A stretch of DNA of 64,000 nt from Odontocerum albicorne (taxonomy: Eukaryota > Arthropoda > Insecta > Trichoptera > Odontoceridae): positions 13,158,452-13,222,451 of the forward strand of contig OX463859.1 in NCBI GenBank assembly GCA_949825065.1, read 5' to 3'. The position numbers and the translations under genes are program-made. The notes under the pieces are model-generated. The model saw only the letters and a list, made by a program, of their open reading frames with translations, was not told where the DNA came from and searched no databases. Positions 10,740 to 23,300 of this stretch are shown piece by piece; the first letter of the stretch is position 1; each line of letters opens with the position of its first letter.

Positions 10740-11690
10740 TTTATAAAAAAAAAAAGATAATTTCCCGTGTTTAAAAAGCAACAACGTGATAAAACTACAA
10801 CATTTTTACACAATATGGTTCCCTTTCAGTTTAGGAATGCATATCGATCTAAAAACGTATTTTTCATTCCATTTATAATACATTTTCCTACCCCATTAAC
10901 TTAAATATATATTATACGTAGCTTCGTTTAGTTTAGTTCAATTCAATTCGATCCCACCCCCCTGTCATGGGAGTCAAAATAGATCCTTATCCATCGCGAC
11001 CTATGCTACTAAAAGATCGAAATCTTCTTTATTGTTAAAGTTAAGGCTGAATTATATAATATTTAGCTAAAAATTGGTTTGCAAACGCCTCTGTGATAGG
11101 CCGCCTTCGTACATCACACGAATTGGACATATAAGAGCGACGGCCCAGCATATGTGTATGCCAATTTAGACAGAGGCGTTTTGTTAACGATGGTAGTTTT
11201 GTCAATTGTCTTCGGTAGTTCTGTCTGCATTGTAAAATATTGTAATTATTTGTAATGTGTTTGAATTACATTCGTTTTAGTTAAGGGCTGGGAAAAACCT
11301 TGACAAAAATATAAACTTCAACAATTTATTCACGTGACTTGTTACAATGAATTACATGAAGTTTATCACGTAGATAATTTACAGAATAAAACACCATATT
11401 GACCTCGTCCCTACCTTGTGCAAATGTACCTAAGGAATTTGAACCAAATGGGTATTTTATTAACCTATCCCTCGATGTATGCGTATTATTTTTACGCGAT
11501 TGAGAAAACAGCCTTTTAAAAGAAAATCGATTTTCTTGTTTTAATTTTTTCTAGTACGCGTATATTTTAATTGATTTATTTTCATTATTTTGTGTATATG
11601 GTTATACGTGGTACATATAGGGATATTATTGCTATATTTAAACCGGGCAGTATTAAAATCTACAGCATTTAAATCCACATAAGTATTTTA
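10740..11690. other. gene-free AT-rich stretch
   Basis: I saw no coding signal, tRNA or structured repeat. Confidence 0.4.
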
Positions 11691-11815
11691 GTGCCAATTT
11701 TGCTTTATGGAAGTGAAACGTGAACCTGAAAAAAAACTGAATGTAGAAATGCGTGCTTTGAGACGAATACATGAAGAGACAATGTATGATAGAATACGGA
11801 AATAATTGATTTGAG
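11690..11815 (+). mobile_element. LINE fragment (RT end)
   Basis: The translation contains LYGSET followed by a stop where tryptophan is usual, then a basic stretch and LRRIHEETMYDRI, matching the LYGSETW...R..I segment of insect LINEs. Confidence 0.6.
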
Positions 11816-11837
11816 ATTAATGTGAACGTAAGGCTTC

Positions 11838-11950
11838 CACTCACGTGAATTGAAGTGTTTAAACGGTCTTCATCAAAATCAGATGATCTTCCTGAACGTG
11901 GAGAACCATTCATGTTACCATTCAGCCTTCTTTGAAACGAGAAAATCATT
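11838..11950 (-). mobile_element. mariner transposase N-terminal remnant
   Basis: The - strand reads GSPRSGRSSDFDEDRLNTSIH, the same segment as GRPVDFDEDRLNHIIHEDP in the mariner copies near 28830 and 53100. Confidence 0.55.
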
Positions 11951-12007
11951 TTCCCTGATGGCGTTCTCCCCTTAACACATTCACTGCGTATAAAATGTCA
12001 TACAGAG

Positions 12008-12322
12008 ATGCTGAAAATTCGCGATTTTTTGAAAACCCATAACTTTGTTACAAATCAAATTCTACTTTCTATTGAAACATCATATACAAGTGTATTCCTT
12101 CGTGTCTTCAAAACACATGAAACCGGCGACGAATCCTTATCGGGAGACGTTTATGAGTGCACTCAACATTCAAGGCTATTTTGTATGGACACGGGAGCCG
12201 TATTCGACGCAGTGAACGTGTTAAACGGCACAAATAGTTCTAGCTACCTCCGACGCCTTAACTTCTCGGTTAAACTCAAACAAAAGGATATGCCAGAAAT
12301 GTTCGTTTTTTTTTGTACTTGA
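12008..12322 (+). other. 104-codon open frame, unrecognised
   Basis: An uninterrupted frame with a mixed, non-repetitive peptide (HETGDESLSGDVYECTQHSR). No family is recognised and no splice partners are evident. It follows a mariner remnant. It could be an old transposon part or chance. Confidence 0.2.
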
Positions 12323-13016
12323 CTCTCTCAATTTTCTTTAGCCATAAATTAACACAGAATATCTACAATTTAAAAAATTCAAGACATGTTCAATGAAACA
12401 ATACTATGGCATTTAAGTGTCGTTGACATGTGTCAAATTTTTTTCCAAAGTCTTGGAATACCAAAAATGCTACGAACTTATACATCAACCCAATAATTCA
12501 CATATGCAAGGGTGTGGGCTGAAAAACATTTGACGTTCTCTCGGCTGAACTCCCCATCCTATTGGTAGGGGCGTGTCTCGACTGGGGTGATGTGAGATAA
12601 GCTCAGACCTTTTAGTAGCTTCTCTCTTAAATGTATTTTTTTTTCTATTGTCTTTAAATATGTGTTTAATTTCAGGATATACTCGTGTATACATTCAGGA
12701 TATACACTTTAAATATGCATTTCGCCAAGACCCACACAATAATATTTTAATGATTAATGTTTATTATATAATTGAAGGTTGTTATAAAGAATGTTGTAAT
12801 CTGACGTGCGGCCATCGTTTTTCATTGCTTACCCATTCTCACGTTACCATCACTCTGTAATAAACTGTTACATGCATGAAACATTCGAAACACTTAATTA
12901 TGTAGTCCATTGCGAATTGTTCAAAGTGTATTTATTTATTTGGCACTGCATAAATATACAATCGGCGTGTATATTACCCAACGGCAATCCGTTCCAACCA
13001 ACCAGACAAGAGCTGC

Positions 13017-13219
13017 ACACAAAATATTTAACAAAAAATATTTTGTTTTTATACTAATTACATTAATCCCTGTTACACATGTCTCTACCTCCTATCCTGA
13101 AGCTCTTTTCAGGCAGGGAAACTCTGAAGAGAACCTCGAGATAGGAAGTAGCAACACGTGTAGCGGGGATTAATGTAATTAGTGGAATAACAATGTAATT
13201 TTTGTTAAATATTCTAAAA
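13017..13219. repeat. long imperfect palindrome (fold-back element)
   Basis: The inner arms from 13054 and back from 13182 share ctaattacattaatccc and acacgtgt/acacatgt. The outer arms share aatatttaacaaaaa. Arms are ~100 bp with a small centre near 13115. No coding capacity. Confidence 0.8.
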
Positions 13220-13474
13220 TGAAGTTCCACAAAATTGAAACCGTAAACTGTGATAAATTATAAGAGTTGTGCAGTTTTTCCCGGCTATTGGTTAAGATGT
13301 TGTCAATTTTTTGGTATATATACACAAACAAAGAAAACAGAACAAACTGAAATTGCAAATTTAAAATACAGAATATACCCATACCATCACACCGCTTGCA
13401 TGCTAGGGCAGGCAGAGAGGACAGAGCTCCAGATTTTCTTATCTCGACATACATAATTCGCCTCTTCACATCCT

Positions 13475-13770
13475 CTCATACAGCTTCACACCTTCTCATA
13501 CAGTTCCTACGATTTCGCTTAATTCTTACGTTTTCTTTTTAAAAATATTCACTTGATCCAACCATACTTTCCTTGGTCTTCCGCTACCACGCCTTCCACT
13601 CACATTTGCACTGTATATTTGTTTTGTTAGTCTTCCTTAATTAATTCGTTCCATGTGTCCAAATCATCTCAGAAAGCTCTTCTTCATCTTACTCGATACA
13701 TCAGCCTTAAATTCATTCGGTTCTTTTCCAAGTCCACATTTCACCCCCATACATCAAAGTTAACAGTTCC
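13475..13770 (-). mobile_element. LINE tail fragment
   Basis: The reverse complement carries the family's GHMERIN / LTKQIYSANVSG / GRGRPRK-like coding segment, with frame breaks. On the + strand it is marked by tccactcacatttgcactgt. Confidence 0.65.
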
Positions 13771-13854
13771 GGAAGATTAACAGTTCCAGGTTAATATGGG
13801 AGATTGTGGATTACAAAGCTGCAGTCCAACCTGAATGGAGTTATATGTGCATGG

Positions 13855-14112
13855 CTGCACGGTAACGCACTGGACTTCCGTCGCTGATCATATCTATTCC
13901 GAAAAGAGAAAAAGAACATGTCGGTACGCTGCGATCATCTCACTGGGTGTACCATTAAATTCAGTATAGTGGTGTGACCAATGATTTTCTGATGTGCAAC
14001 GGCTCCCTCACTTAAAAAAAACCCACATCACAGTTTTTCTTTCCAATTGAATTGACGCTGGAATGCTGAGGGTATCCTCGACTATAAGGCCCAGCAACAG
14101 CATGGGTGAAAT
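13855..14112 (+). repeat. dispersed repeat, partner of 30296-30640
   Basis: It shares with the 30.3-kb copy taacgcactggact/taacaatgcactggact, catatctattc, aattcagta-agtggtgtg, and the end motif gaggcacagcaa/aggcccagcaa. It is a non-coding repeat family distinct from the tRNA-SINE, and it ends about 60 bases before the first ABCH exon. Confidence 0.7.
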
Positions 14113-14172
14113 CCCTGTATTTCTGACTGAATGTATTGATTGACATCCAGAAATTTAAATGTTTTGTTACAG

Positions 14173-14374
14173 TGGTGGGCAACAGCGAAGAGTCTCCTTC
14201 GCCGTGGCTCTGATGCACGACCCAGAGCTACTGATCCTGGACGAGCCCACCGTGGGAGTGGACCCCCTGCTGCGGCAGTCCATCTGGAACCATCTTGTAC
14301 AGATCACTAGAGATGGAAACAAGACTGTCATCATCACCACTCACTATATTGAGGAGGCCAGGCAGGCACATGCT
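14173..14374 (+). CDS. ABCH exon 1 of window (signature, Walker B, H-loop)
   Basis: The acceptor ttgttacag precedes 14173 and the donor GTGAGT starts at 14375. The exon enters in phase 2: its first base completes the serine codon of SGGQQRR. It encodes the ABC signature, Walker B LLILDEP, D-loop GVDP and the H-loop histidine in ITTHY. The nucleotide-binding core from the signature onward is intact. Confidence 0.95.
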
Positions 14375-17300
14375 GTGAGTTCATCATTTTTTATCTTTTT
14401 TCTTTCTACTGATTTTAATAATTGATTTTTTAAAATCTGTCAACACAATCTTTTTCCCTTCACTTTTTTCTCGATAAAGTGATTTAATTTGTCACTTCAT
14501 TAATAGCAGTATTGTTAAATAATGTAGTAAAAGTAGTGTCCTTTATTCAAAATCAGCTGTAAAATAATGGCATTCCTGCATTTTACTTAAAATACTTAAG
14601 TAATAGCATGGTACTGTGTATTCAAAAGCAGCTGTAACAGTGTTACTTTTTTTAAATAGCTTTAATAGCACTGATTAATAGTTGAGTGCATAGTAACTAT
14701 AAATACAAATTGTCAAAACATTTCGAAAATAAAATACGAAACCCACAAACTAAAAATGTATTCTAATTTCTGTCCAATTTGTCTATAAAATATTGATAAA
14801 AACTTATATACGGACAAAATAAAATTTAAATGTTCTATGAATCTTTATGTATTGAAAAGGTCAATGCTTTTTATGCATGCTTTAATATTGTACAACCTTT
14901 TTACTTATTAAAAACGAATACAATTTTACATAAGGAAAAATCTTATTTGTACATACAGTATAGAGTTCTTTCTACAGATCTTTTTCAATCTCTCGTAATA
15001 ACTAATTCCATTTTTCAGATCGGTTTGATGCGAAGTGGCAGGCTCCTGGCGGAAGAGTCTCCTCAGGTCCTCCTCACCATGTATGGTTGCCAGTCCCTCG
15101 AAGAAGTCTTCCTTAAGCTTTCAAGGAAGCAAGGTGAGCAAGGTGATGTTGAAACTTTTATATTTTTACCTTATTAAGTTCATCATCACTCTCTTCTGAC
15201 TGTTCTTCATTCTTGAGGGTTTTTGTGTATCTGAACTGTTAAGATCTTCTTTCTAACACTTTCCAGATTTCCCAGTAGTGGACCAGGTCTTGACTGGCTC
15301 CAACTGCCTTAATATCTTATTTTTCTCCATCAATCTATCTTTTACCTCCAGTCTATTTGACTCTTCACTCTGGCTTTGTGATATTTTGGGCATACTTACA
15401 GAGTAAGATGTGAGAGAAATCAGAGTATTTAAATATTCTATTAACTAATTTCTGAAAATATATTTTGCTGTGTTTGTTCATAGTGATGTCCACACTGTTG
15501 TTCTTGTTCTTTTAGACAGTCTTTACATTTCAAATTTAGGCAGTCTTTACATCATCATTGAACAAAAGATAATGGATCTTCAAAAAAAAAACTAACAATT
15601 CAGGATTCATATATCTTTCAAAGTGTGATGCATCAAAATATCAATTTATAATTAAGGTAACATCTATCACTTTTCCCGGTGTCCCGATAGATTCCCTTTG
15701 TGTCCCGGTCTCAAAATTTCAGAAAATAAATTGTATCAAAAGTCTAGATAATTATGAAAAACATCATAAATCACATAGAGAATAACAATAGACCAACAAG
15801 ACCATCACGCTCCCCTTCACCTATTCTGCAGTTCTCTATATTATGTATAAACAAGGAGTATTTATAGTTCGGAAATTCTAGGATGAGTTCTGTGACACCT
15901 CAAAAATTTGCCACAATACAACCTTATGTAATGTATTTACCTAAATAACTTGCTATTTATTAGAATTGAGGCTTATATTAAAGTTGATAAAATAATTAAA
16001 ATTACTGATCATCGTTACACGGTTGTATTGGGGCAAATTTGTGAGCTGTCACAGGACTCGTCCTAGAATTTCCAAACTATAGTTAAGTAAATTCTTTCTA
16101 GTTATACAATAAATCGAGGATGTATGTACTCGTAAATACTTGATAATCAGTCATTTCAATACAAGTTAATTCCAAAACCACCTAAGAAAGTTGTTTAGAT
16201 TTCCACAAAAAAGTACACAAATCTGTCCTAATGTAGTAGTCCTAAAGTATTCTCAAGGAAAATGTGATTTTTGTGTGCACTTATTAACTTCTAAATTGAA
16301 TTTTTTGCATTTTTTGTCCATTTGATTTTTGATGTCTTTCTCAATACTGTATACATAGTACACATATGTGAAATAAATAATTAGAAAATAAGTGTGGGGA
16401 GTGAGATTTAGGGAGGGTTAATTAGTCCCCGTTTAGTATTTTCATAATCTGACCACCTTATCTATAGTTCAACATGGAAAGGGAAAGAGAATAACTAATT
16501 AATTAAATTGAATCAACAATACAAGACTCGTGTAGTGAAAAATAAAATCTCTCTCGAGGGCAATGACAATATGAAATTAAAGGGGAAATTACAAAAAAAT
16601 ACTTAAAAAAATGAAGTCTTTCAGTAAATTTTCACTGAATATTCAGATGTTTATTCTTTCTTCTCACTTTATCTTTATGCACACTTTTTTATATTCATTA
16701 CAAAGTCCACTAACAAAATTACTAAATGTTTAACTTTTTGCATATTTTCTCGCTGTCTTTTAATAAGTTTTTCTATAAATGTTGGATTTAATCTCTAAGA
16801 GTACAACATTCTTCCAATCGATTTTTGACTCTACAATCAAATAATAGATGAACCTCCTCATGAACGTAATTCAATGTACAGGGTCTTCAGCAACTTGTCA
16901 CCTCTTCCAGATGTCCATGATTTTGGGATCTCAAATGATGTATATTGAGAGCTTGTTGTATTAAAAATGTGTGCACTGAGAATAATATGTGGTGTGTTGA
17001 TGTATGACAGAAAAATAAATGTAATTATTAAGAATGAAGTTAAAAATTGATATGTTCAGTAGGGTGAAAAGATATTGAGGTACGAGAAGTTTGGAAACAT
17101 TAAACGATGAACAACAAAAAACTGACTAAATAAATTTATAATGCAAGCATAAGTAGAACTCATGTTAGATGACCAAGCGAATAAAATTTCAAAAGAAAGA
17201 AAGGTAAGGAGTAAAATAAACAGAAGGAAATGTATGAAAAGATTTATGGAAGCGGAGAGGATGAAGGAAGTATATCGCAAAAGGAAAGTTTTGATTCTTC

Positions 17301-20300
17301 TTTGTCTATCCCAACAGAGACATGGTATTATGATGGTATATATGTACTATTACAGGTATTCCTTGTTTTATGTGACTAATTGATTCTAGAAAAATCACAT
17401 AATTAGAAAAACGTGCATAGTAAATTGATTTTAATCTTGGTAAGATTGGTTCCATACGGAAAAAAAATGTTTGAATTGTAAAAAAAAACAATTATTATTT
17501 ATATATTCAATTTGAAAACCTACATAACTCTGAGTTTTTAAATTTCTTTTTTTTAATTTTATTTGAATCGGGGTAATTGAATTGGGTAAAGTGGGATCAT
17601 ATATAAGGAGGGGCTACCTGTATTTTCAATGGCCACAAATTGTAATGTTTAAAATGAATGCAATTAAAATGAATCAATTTAAATATATATTTTCATGATA
17701 TAACATGAGAAAAATGTTACTAATTGATTTATATTCCTTTCAAGAAATTATTATCTTTGTAATATCCCGTTATTATTTTATGTTTCTTCGACATGCAACC
17801 AATAAGACACGGAAAAGCATGAAGGTAATTTTGAAATTATTAGTTTGCAATAGAAATAATGATATTATTTAACATTCTTAGAATATATTATACAATAAAG
17901 ATGTCATATTTATTGTATAATAAGCCTTTTATTGCATCTCCTACAATATATGTACCTTTTGTGACAATATGATACAATAGACTGTCCTTCGTGTTCGAGA
18001 TAGATTGTCAGCCATCCTGTGAATGGAAGACACCTGTGTGTATATTGGTTTATTATGTGTAATCTGTTGCACTTCAACAAGCAAACAGTCTTGATAAATC
18101 AAACCTTAAGTTCTGATGACAAGTATATCAAAGTTCCAAGATAATTGAAAAATTTAATCAGTTGCAGCCTTTCGTTAGACAGAGTTTTATATAGCGCGAT
18201 TTTGTGCTGCTTAATAGTGCTATAAGATTGTGAAATAAGCAACATGTAAGCTACAGAAAAACATAAATTAAGATGTAAAAATATTTAAGAGTAAATTAGG
18301 AAAATGTATCCACCAGGAATTGAACCTGGGGTACCCACTTGGTTAGCATGGATGTTAACCATTAAACCGAAGTTGCCGATCATAGGTCATTGATTATAGG
18401 ACCATGCGGCCTAGAATACATGATTCACACTGTGTGTGTACTGTTTAACCCTTTTAATTTCACGGGGCCGATTATCGGCCCCAACTAGTGTATGCAAAAA
18501 ATCCCACGGGGCCGATCATCGGCCTCAAAGTTCTCATACAAGTTTTTATGTTGAATAAAAAAAAATGTATTTTTTTTTATGAAATATGAAAATTACTTAT
18601 TATTTTACACTCTACAGGGAGGTTTCCACAAAAAAAATTGGTTTTAAAACTAAATATTAACTGAGATAAAAAATAAAATAAAAACTACTGTTTTTTTTGC
18701 CAAAGAATGCTGGGATTTTTGCACATTTTATGTAAAATATGCTGGGATTAAAAGGGTTAACTGAATTCAAGCTGTTGTAACTCAACAAGCACACATGGAT
18801 CAAATGTGAGAATCTGATGGCAAGGAGATTATGTTCCAAGACAATCTTCACCTTTTTTTGGGCTAATTATTTGTGTATCACTATTTTTCATTGTTTTTAG
18901 TTAGCACTTTTATAGTTTAAGTAGATCAGTTACTAAGCTATTGAATAAATTTAAACAAATTCTAAAATTAAAACAAGCTTGGTAGCAGAATTTGTTGGAT
19001 ATCAAACCCAAGACACTTATTTTCCTTTTCAATAACTTTATTTTCCTTTTTTTTATAACTTTATATTCCTTTTTATATAACTTCTTTATCCTTTTTTTCA
19101 GCATCTTTTTACTTTTTTTAACTTCAAATAAAAAAATTAATGTAACATTTTTACTCAATTACTTTCCTTTTTCAGGACAAGCGAATCAAACTGTTGAATT
19201 GAACATTAGCAACAACATTTCTCTTGCGTCTCTGAACTGGAGCAAGAAAGATGAGCCCATCTACGTAATCGAGGACTCTGGAGTGGTTGGTCTCAACTTC
19301 CACCAGAGCAAGGAAATTCTGGTCCAGGATACCACCAATGGAGTCGGAAGCCCATTTGACGTAAGTTCAAAAAATGTTTACAAAAAGTGTGGTATGTCTG
19401 GTTGTTTTTATTTTACCAAGTAATATATCTTTATATTAAATTTAAGAACCAGAACACTTCTGGTCAATAATTATCAAACTAGAATTTATGTATTTAGACA
19501 AAAAAATATGCTTTTACAGTAATCCCTCCATTTCTGCAGATAATTGGTTAAAAAAACAGCGCATAAATGAAAATCACATTAATTAAGCCTATTATTTAAA
19601 AAAAGTTGATCTTTTAAAAAAGCTTTAGTTATTTTTTTAATAAGTCTAAATATGTGGTTACTCATGACTATTAAAACACATTTTGATGAGAGCTATATGA
19701 TTTATTTATGCAAAGAAAAAAATTACAAATTTAAAATTTACTCTTGCATAAATCTTCCATCGTAACTGTTGCCGCTCTTCGAGTAAAACAAGTAACAATT
19801 CTTTTTTATTTCATAACGATTTATGGCATGAAAATATAATTCTTATCGTTAGGTTCATACTTTTCTCCCATTATGGAGAGTTTACTTCTTTCTGTAGAAT
19901 GGTGAAGAACCCTCTCGGCAGGAAAAACAACTTCAAAAATTCTTGCCCATCACATAACTTTTTCCTGCTTTAACAATAACAACATCCAGTGAGGGAATAC
20001 AGACAGTGTCTCTAAAAAAATAAATCAACCCCCCAACACGAAAAAAGTATCTTAAAAGCTCCAATGAAAAAATTATCCTGTCCCACCGATAGGCACCCCA
20101 CCCCATCACTCAATAAGAAACAAAATATGATGTTGGCGTTAAAAATAAATATTGATTTAGAAACAGAATGATCTACATAAAATAAACTACATCAAAGTGA
20201 ATTTGCACACATGGAGGGATTAACGAAGAAGAAATTTGTGATTTTAAAATGTTGACTTTGTTTCAATTATCAAAGCATTACAGTATGATTAATTATAATT

Positions 20301-23300
20301 GTTTAATCAACATGGAATTAAATTGCCATAAGTAAATTCGAGACAATATTTTGACACCCTTATAATTTAATTAAATAAGAAAAAAATCAATAATAATTTC
20401 CTATTTGAAAATTTTATTTTTAATGAGTTTCAAGGAGTTATAAAATTTCTTCTGTATATAATGTGAGTTTTTTTATATTTTTTTGCATGATTTTGACTAA
20501 ATTCACATTGTCATGTGTGTGTATAAATTAAATTATGTGTTTTAAGTGATTCAAAATATGTTTGGTTTATTTTATTGAAAGTTTTTTAAAAAGAGAAAAT
20601 TTGCATTTTTTACTTAGTTTAAAACAGAAATCGCTTTACAGGTGGGATGTGATAGAATGAAATTTACTCAATTCCATGTTAATTCCGTTATAAAATGTTG
20701 AACAAACTGTACTATAGTGTTATACATACCATCATATTGTGGTATCGCAGTCTTATAAAACCCTTTGCTATTATGCTAAGTAAATTGGAATAAATAAAAT
20801 AAAATAAAAAGTGGAGATGCCCAATGACACTAGCTTATTTTATATAATATGTTAATACAATTATACATACATAAGAAAAATACAATAATTTGCAACATGG
20901 TATTGCTACTTAGGTGTTATGTGTTCAGTAGCCAACAAACTAGGGAATTGCCTGTGTTTTGTTGGACATCCTTGTGTCAATATTTTCATTTCAATACATG
21001 TTATATTTTTATCTCGTTTCAAACGATTTTCAAAAAATTCAGTGAGATTTCTCAAAAATAAAAAAAAAGTTATTTAAAAAAAAACATTTCAAAAAGCAGC
21101 ACAGAGAAAAACAATCAAATCAAAATCATTCAAGACAAAAGCTTCATCTCCATCACTCTTGTCCCCAGGTGTAATCATTCAGGGCCCAGAAGTCATATTG
21201 TGCACACTCTGTACATCTAAATTACAACATAATTATCGTCATTCTGACATGTAGTTCATGACTAAGCATCGTGACTCCCATGATAGCCCCTGACGACTTC
21301 TCTCGATCCATCTCTGCACTCCGCGGTTTGAAGGGCAGTAGTTAAGAGTAGTCTTATTATGTCTCTCACTTGGTCAGTTCTATGCATTGGGACTTTTCCT
21401 CTTGTACATCATCCTTCCATGCTTCCAGTAACCACAAACCTCTCCAATTTATCTCCTTGGCCACGAGCAATGTGCCCAAAAAATCGGAGGACTCGTCAAA
21501 GATATGTTGTCGACAATCTGTCAGTGATTCTCAGTTCTTCGAGAATGGAGGCGTTAGTTGGCCTTGCTGTCCATGGAATTCGTAACATCCTTCTCCAGCA
21601 CCACATTTCAAATGCATCTATCTCTCACTTGCTCTCAAAGTCCAGGTCACCGTGCCATACATGAATATTGTGAAGACGAGAGACTTAACTAGGCGCATTT
21701 TCATTGTGATGATGATGGTTCTGCTCTTCCGTATCTTTTCCAGCTTAATAACTCCGTATCTTTTCCAGCGCAATATCTTAAATCTTCCATCAATTTTCCA
21801 TAGAAAAAAATATTTCTACAACATGTTTGTCAAATATATTTACGTATAGTAAATAAAAAAATTACATTAAACAACAAACATATTTTGGTACAGTATTGTT
21901 TAAAAAATTTATGCGATTATTCGTAGGTGTACAAAATACTGAATAGTTTACATAAAATAAGCACATACCATAAAAAACACTGTTTTATACATTACATGCT
22001 TACAAACTATTTTTCATTGCTTCAAATTTATTTGCCATTTTTCTTTTAGCACTCAATCACAATTTAATTAAAAATTACAACATCCATAGCTTTAATATTT
22101 ATTTAGCTTTAATTTTTTCCCGATACATTTGACAAATATCCAAGTTTTAAATTCTAACATGTACAAAGTGGCCTCGGCGAGAAAACATTGCATCATATAT
22201 TTTTGGAATACCCACTAAATTATGCATATCTTACAATTTATGTACATTTAATAACTTTAATACAAACCATTATAAGAACACTCATTAAAAACATGTTTTC
22301 CACCATTTACAGTGCTAAGAAAGTTTCTTAGCACTTTGTAAATGTAATGTAATAAATAAATGATCCTATCCAAACCTAGTAATGTTAAGTTACATGCTAT
22401 AAGTAACGTACTTCATCCCAGTGCTGTCTTAAGGTATACAGGGCAGGGGTTCCATAATTCTATGGGCCTTATTCTGCCATATTGTTCATAAGAGTTGATA
22501 ATTACTCAATCTCTCACTGGCAAGGTTTGAGATTCGAATTAGTTGACTATCTAACAAACATTTTGTTAAAATTACCAATAAATTAAAAGATTCAATTATT
22601 GGTAATTGTTTGTTTACATTTTTATTCCTGTGAGTGAGTAAAGCCGGTAGGGGCTCCAGTGCATTACTTTGCCCATGGTAATACTGTTAAGATAGCCCTG
22701 CTTCTCCCTAATAGTAGCTATCAAGTAGCACCATTACTATTTTTGAGTAACATGCTATTATTATACATTGAAAAATAGCATTAACATTGCAACTCTTTTA
22801 ACTGCCTGAAATTTTGTCTATCTGAAATAAAAAATTAAAGATGTTATATTGATACATAATATAAACAGCGTTACTTTTTTTATATATATATTTCAAATAA
22901 CATTTAATTGCTTCAAATCTATTCCAAGTTAAATCGATACAATCAAATTTGTTAGAAAAAATATTATTAGAAGCTTAAACATTCTTAAAAAATGTATTCT
23001 ACTCTTCTGCTTTCTGCCAGAGATAAGTAGAGTTAAATAAAAGAAAAGCAGTTGTTTAAATAATTGTGTTTCTTAAGACTTTCATGCGTTAAACCGAATT
23101 CGTTATAAATCAAATACGAGTATACTTATACCATAAAGAACATTATCATCGCACTCTTATACCTGATAGACCAGATCCCACGCATAAGTTGTCAACGCAT
23201 AAACTACAGCTTTAACGAAGTTCTTGATCTTAATAAATTGCCACGAGAGGAGATACTTTATGAGTTCACTAGTAAGCACATTCACAACCGAACAGGCTAT

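Noticed and set aside
12008..12322. Novel small protein gene
   Set aside because: A single 104-codon frame with no known motif, no splice context and adjacent transposon debris; not supportable as a gene.
18305..18378. Functional tRNA gene
   Set aside because: A- and B-box-like motifs exist, but the ends do not form a 7-bp acceptor stem. It fits a SINE head.
18910..19158. Lysine-rich 82-residue protein on the - strand
   Set aside because: It is the complement of a T-rich polypyrimidine region just upstream of an ABCH acceptor; low-complexity artefact.
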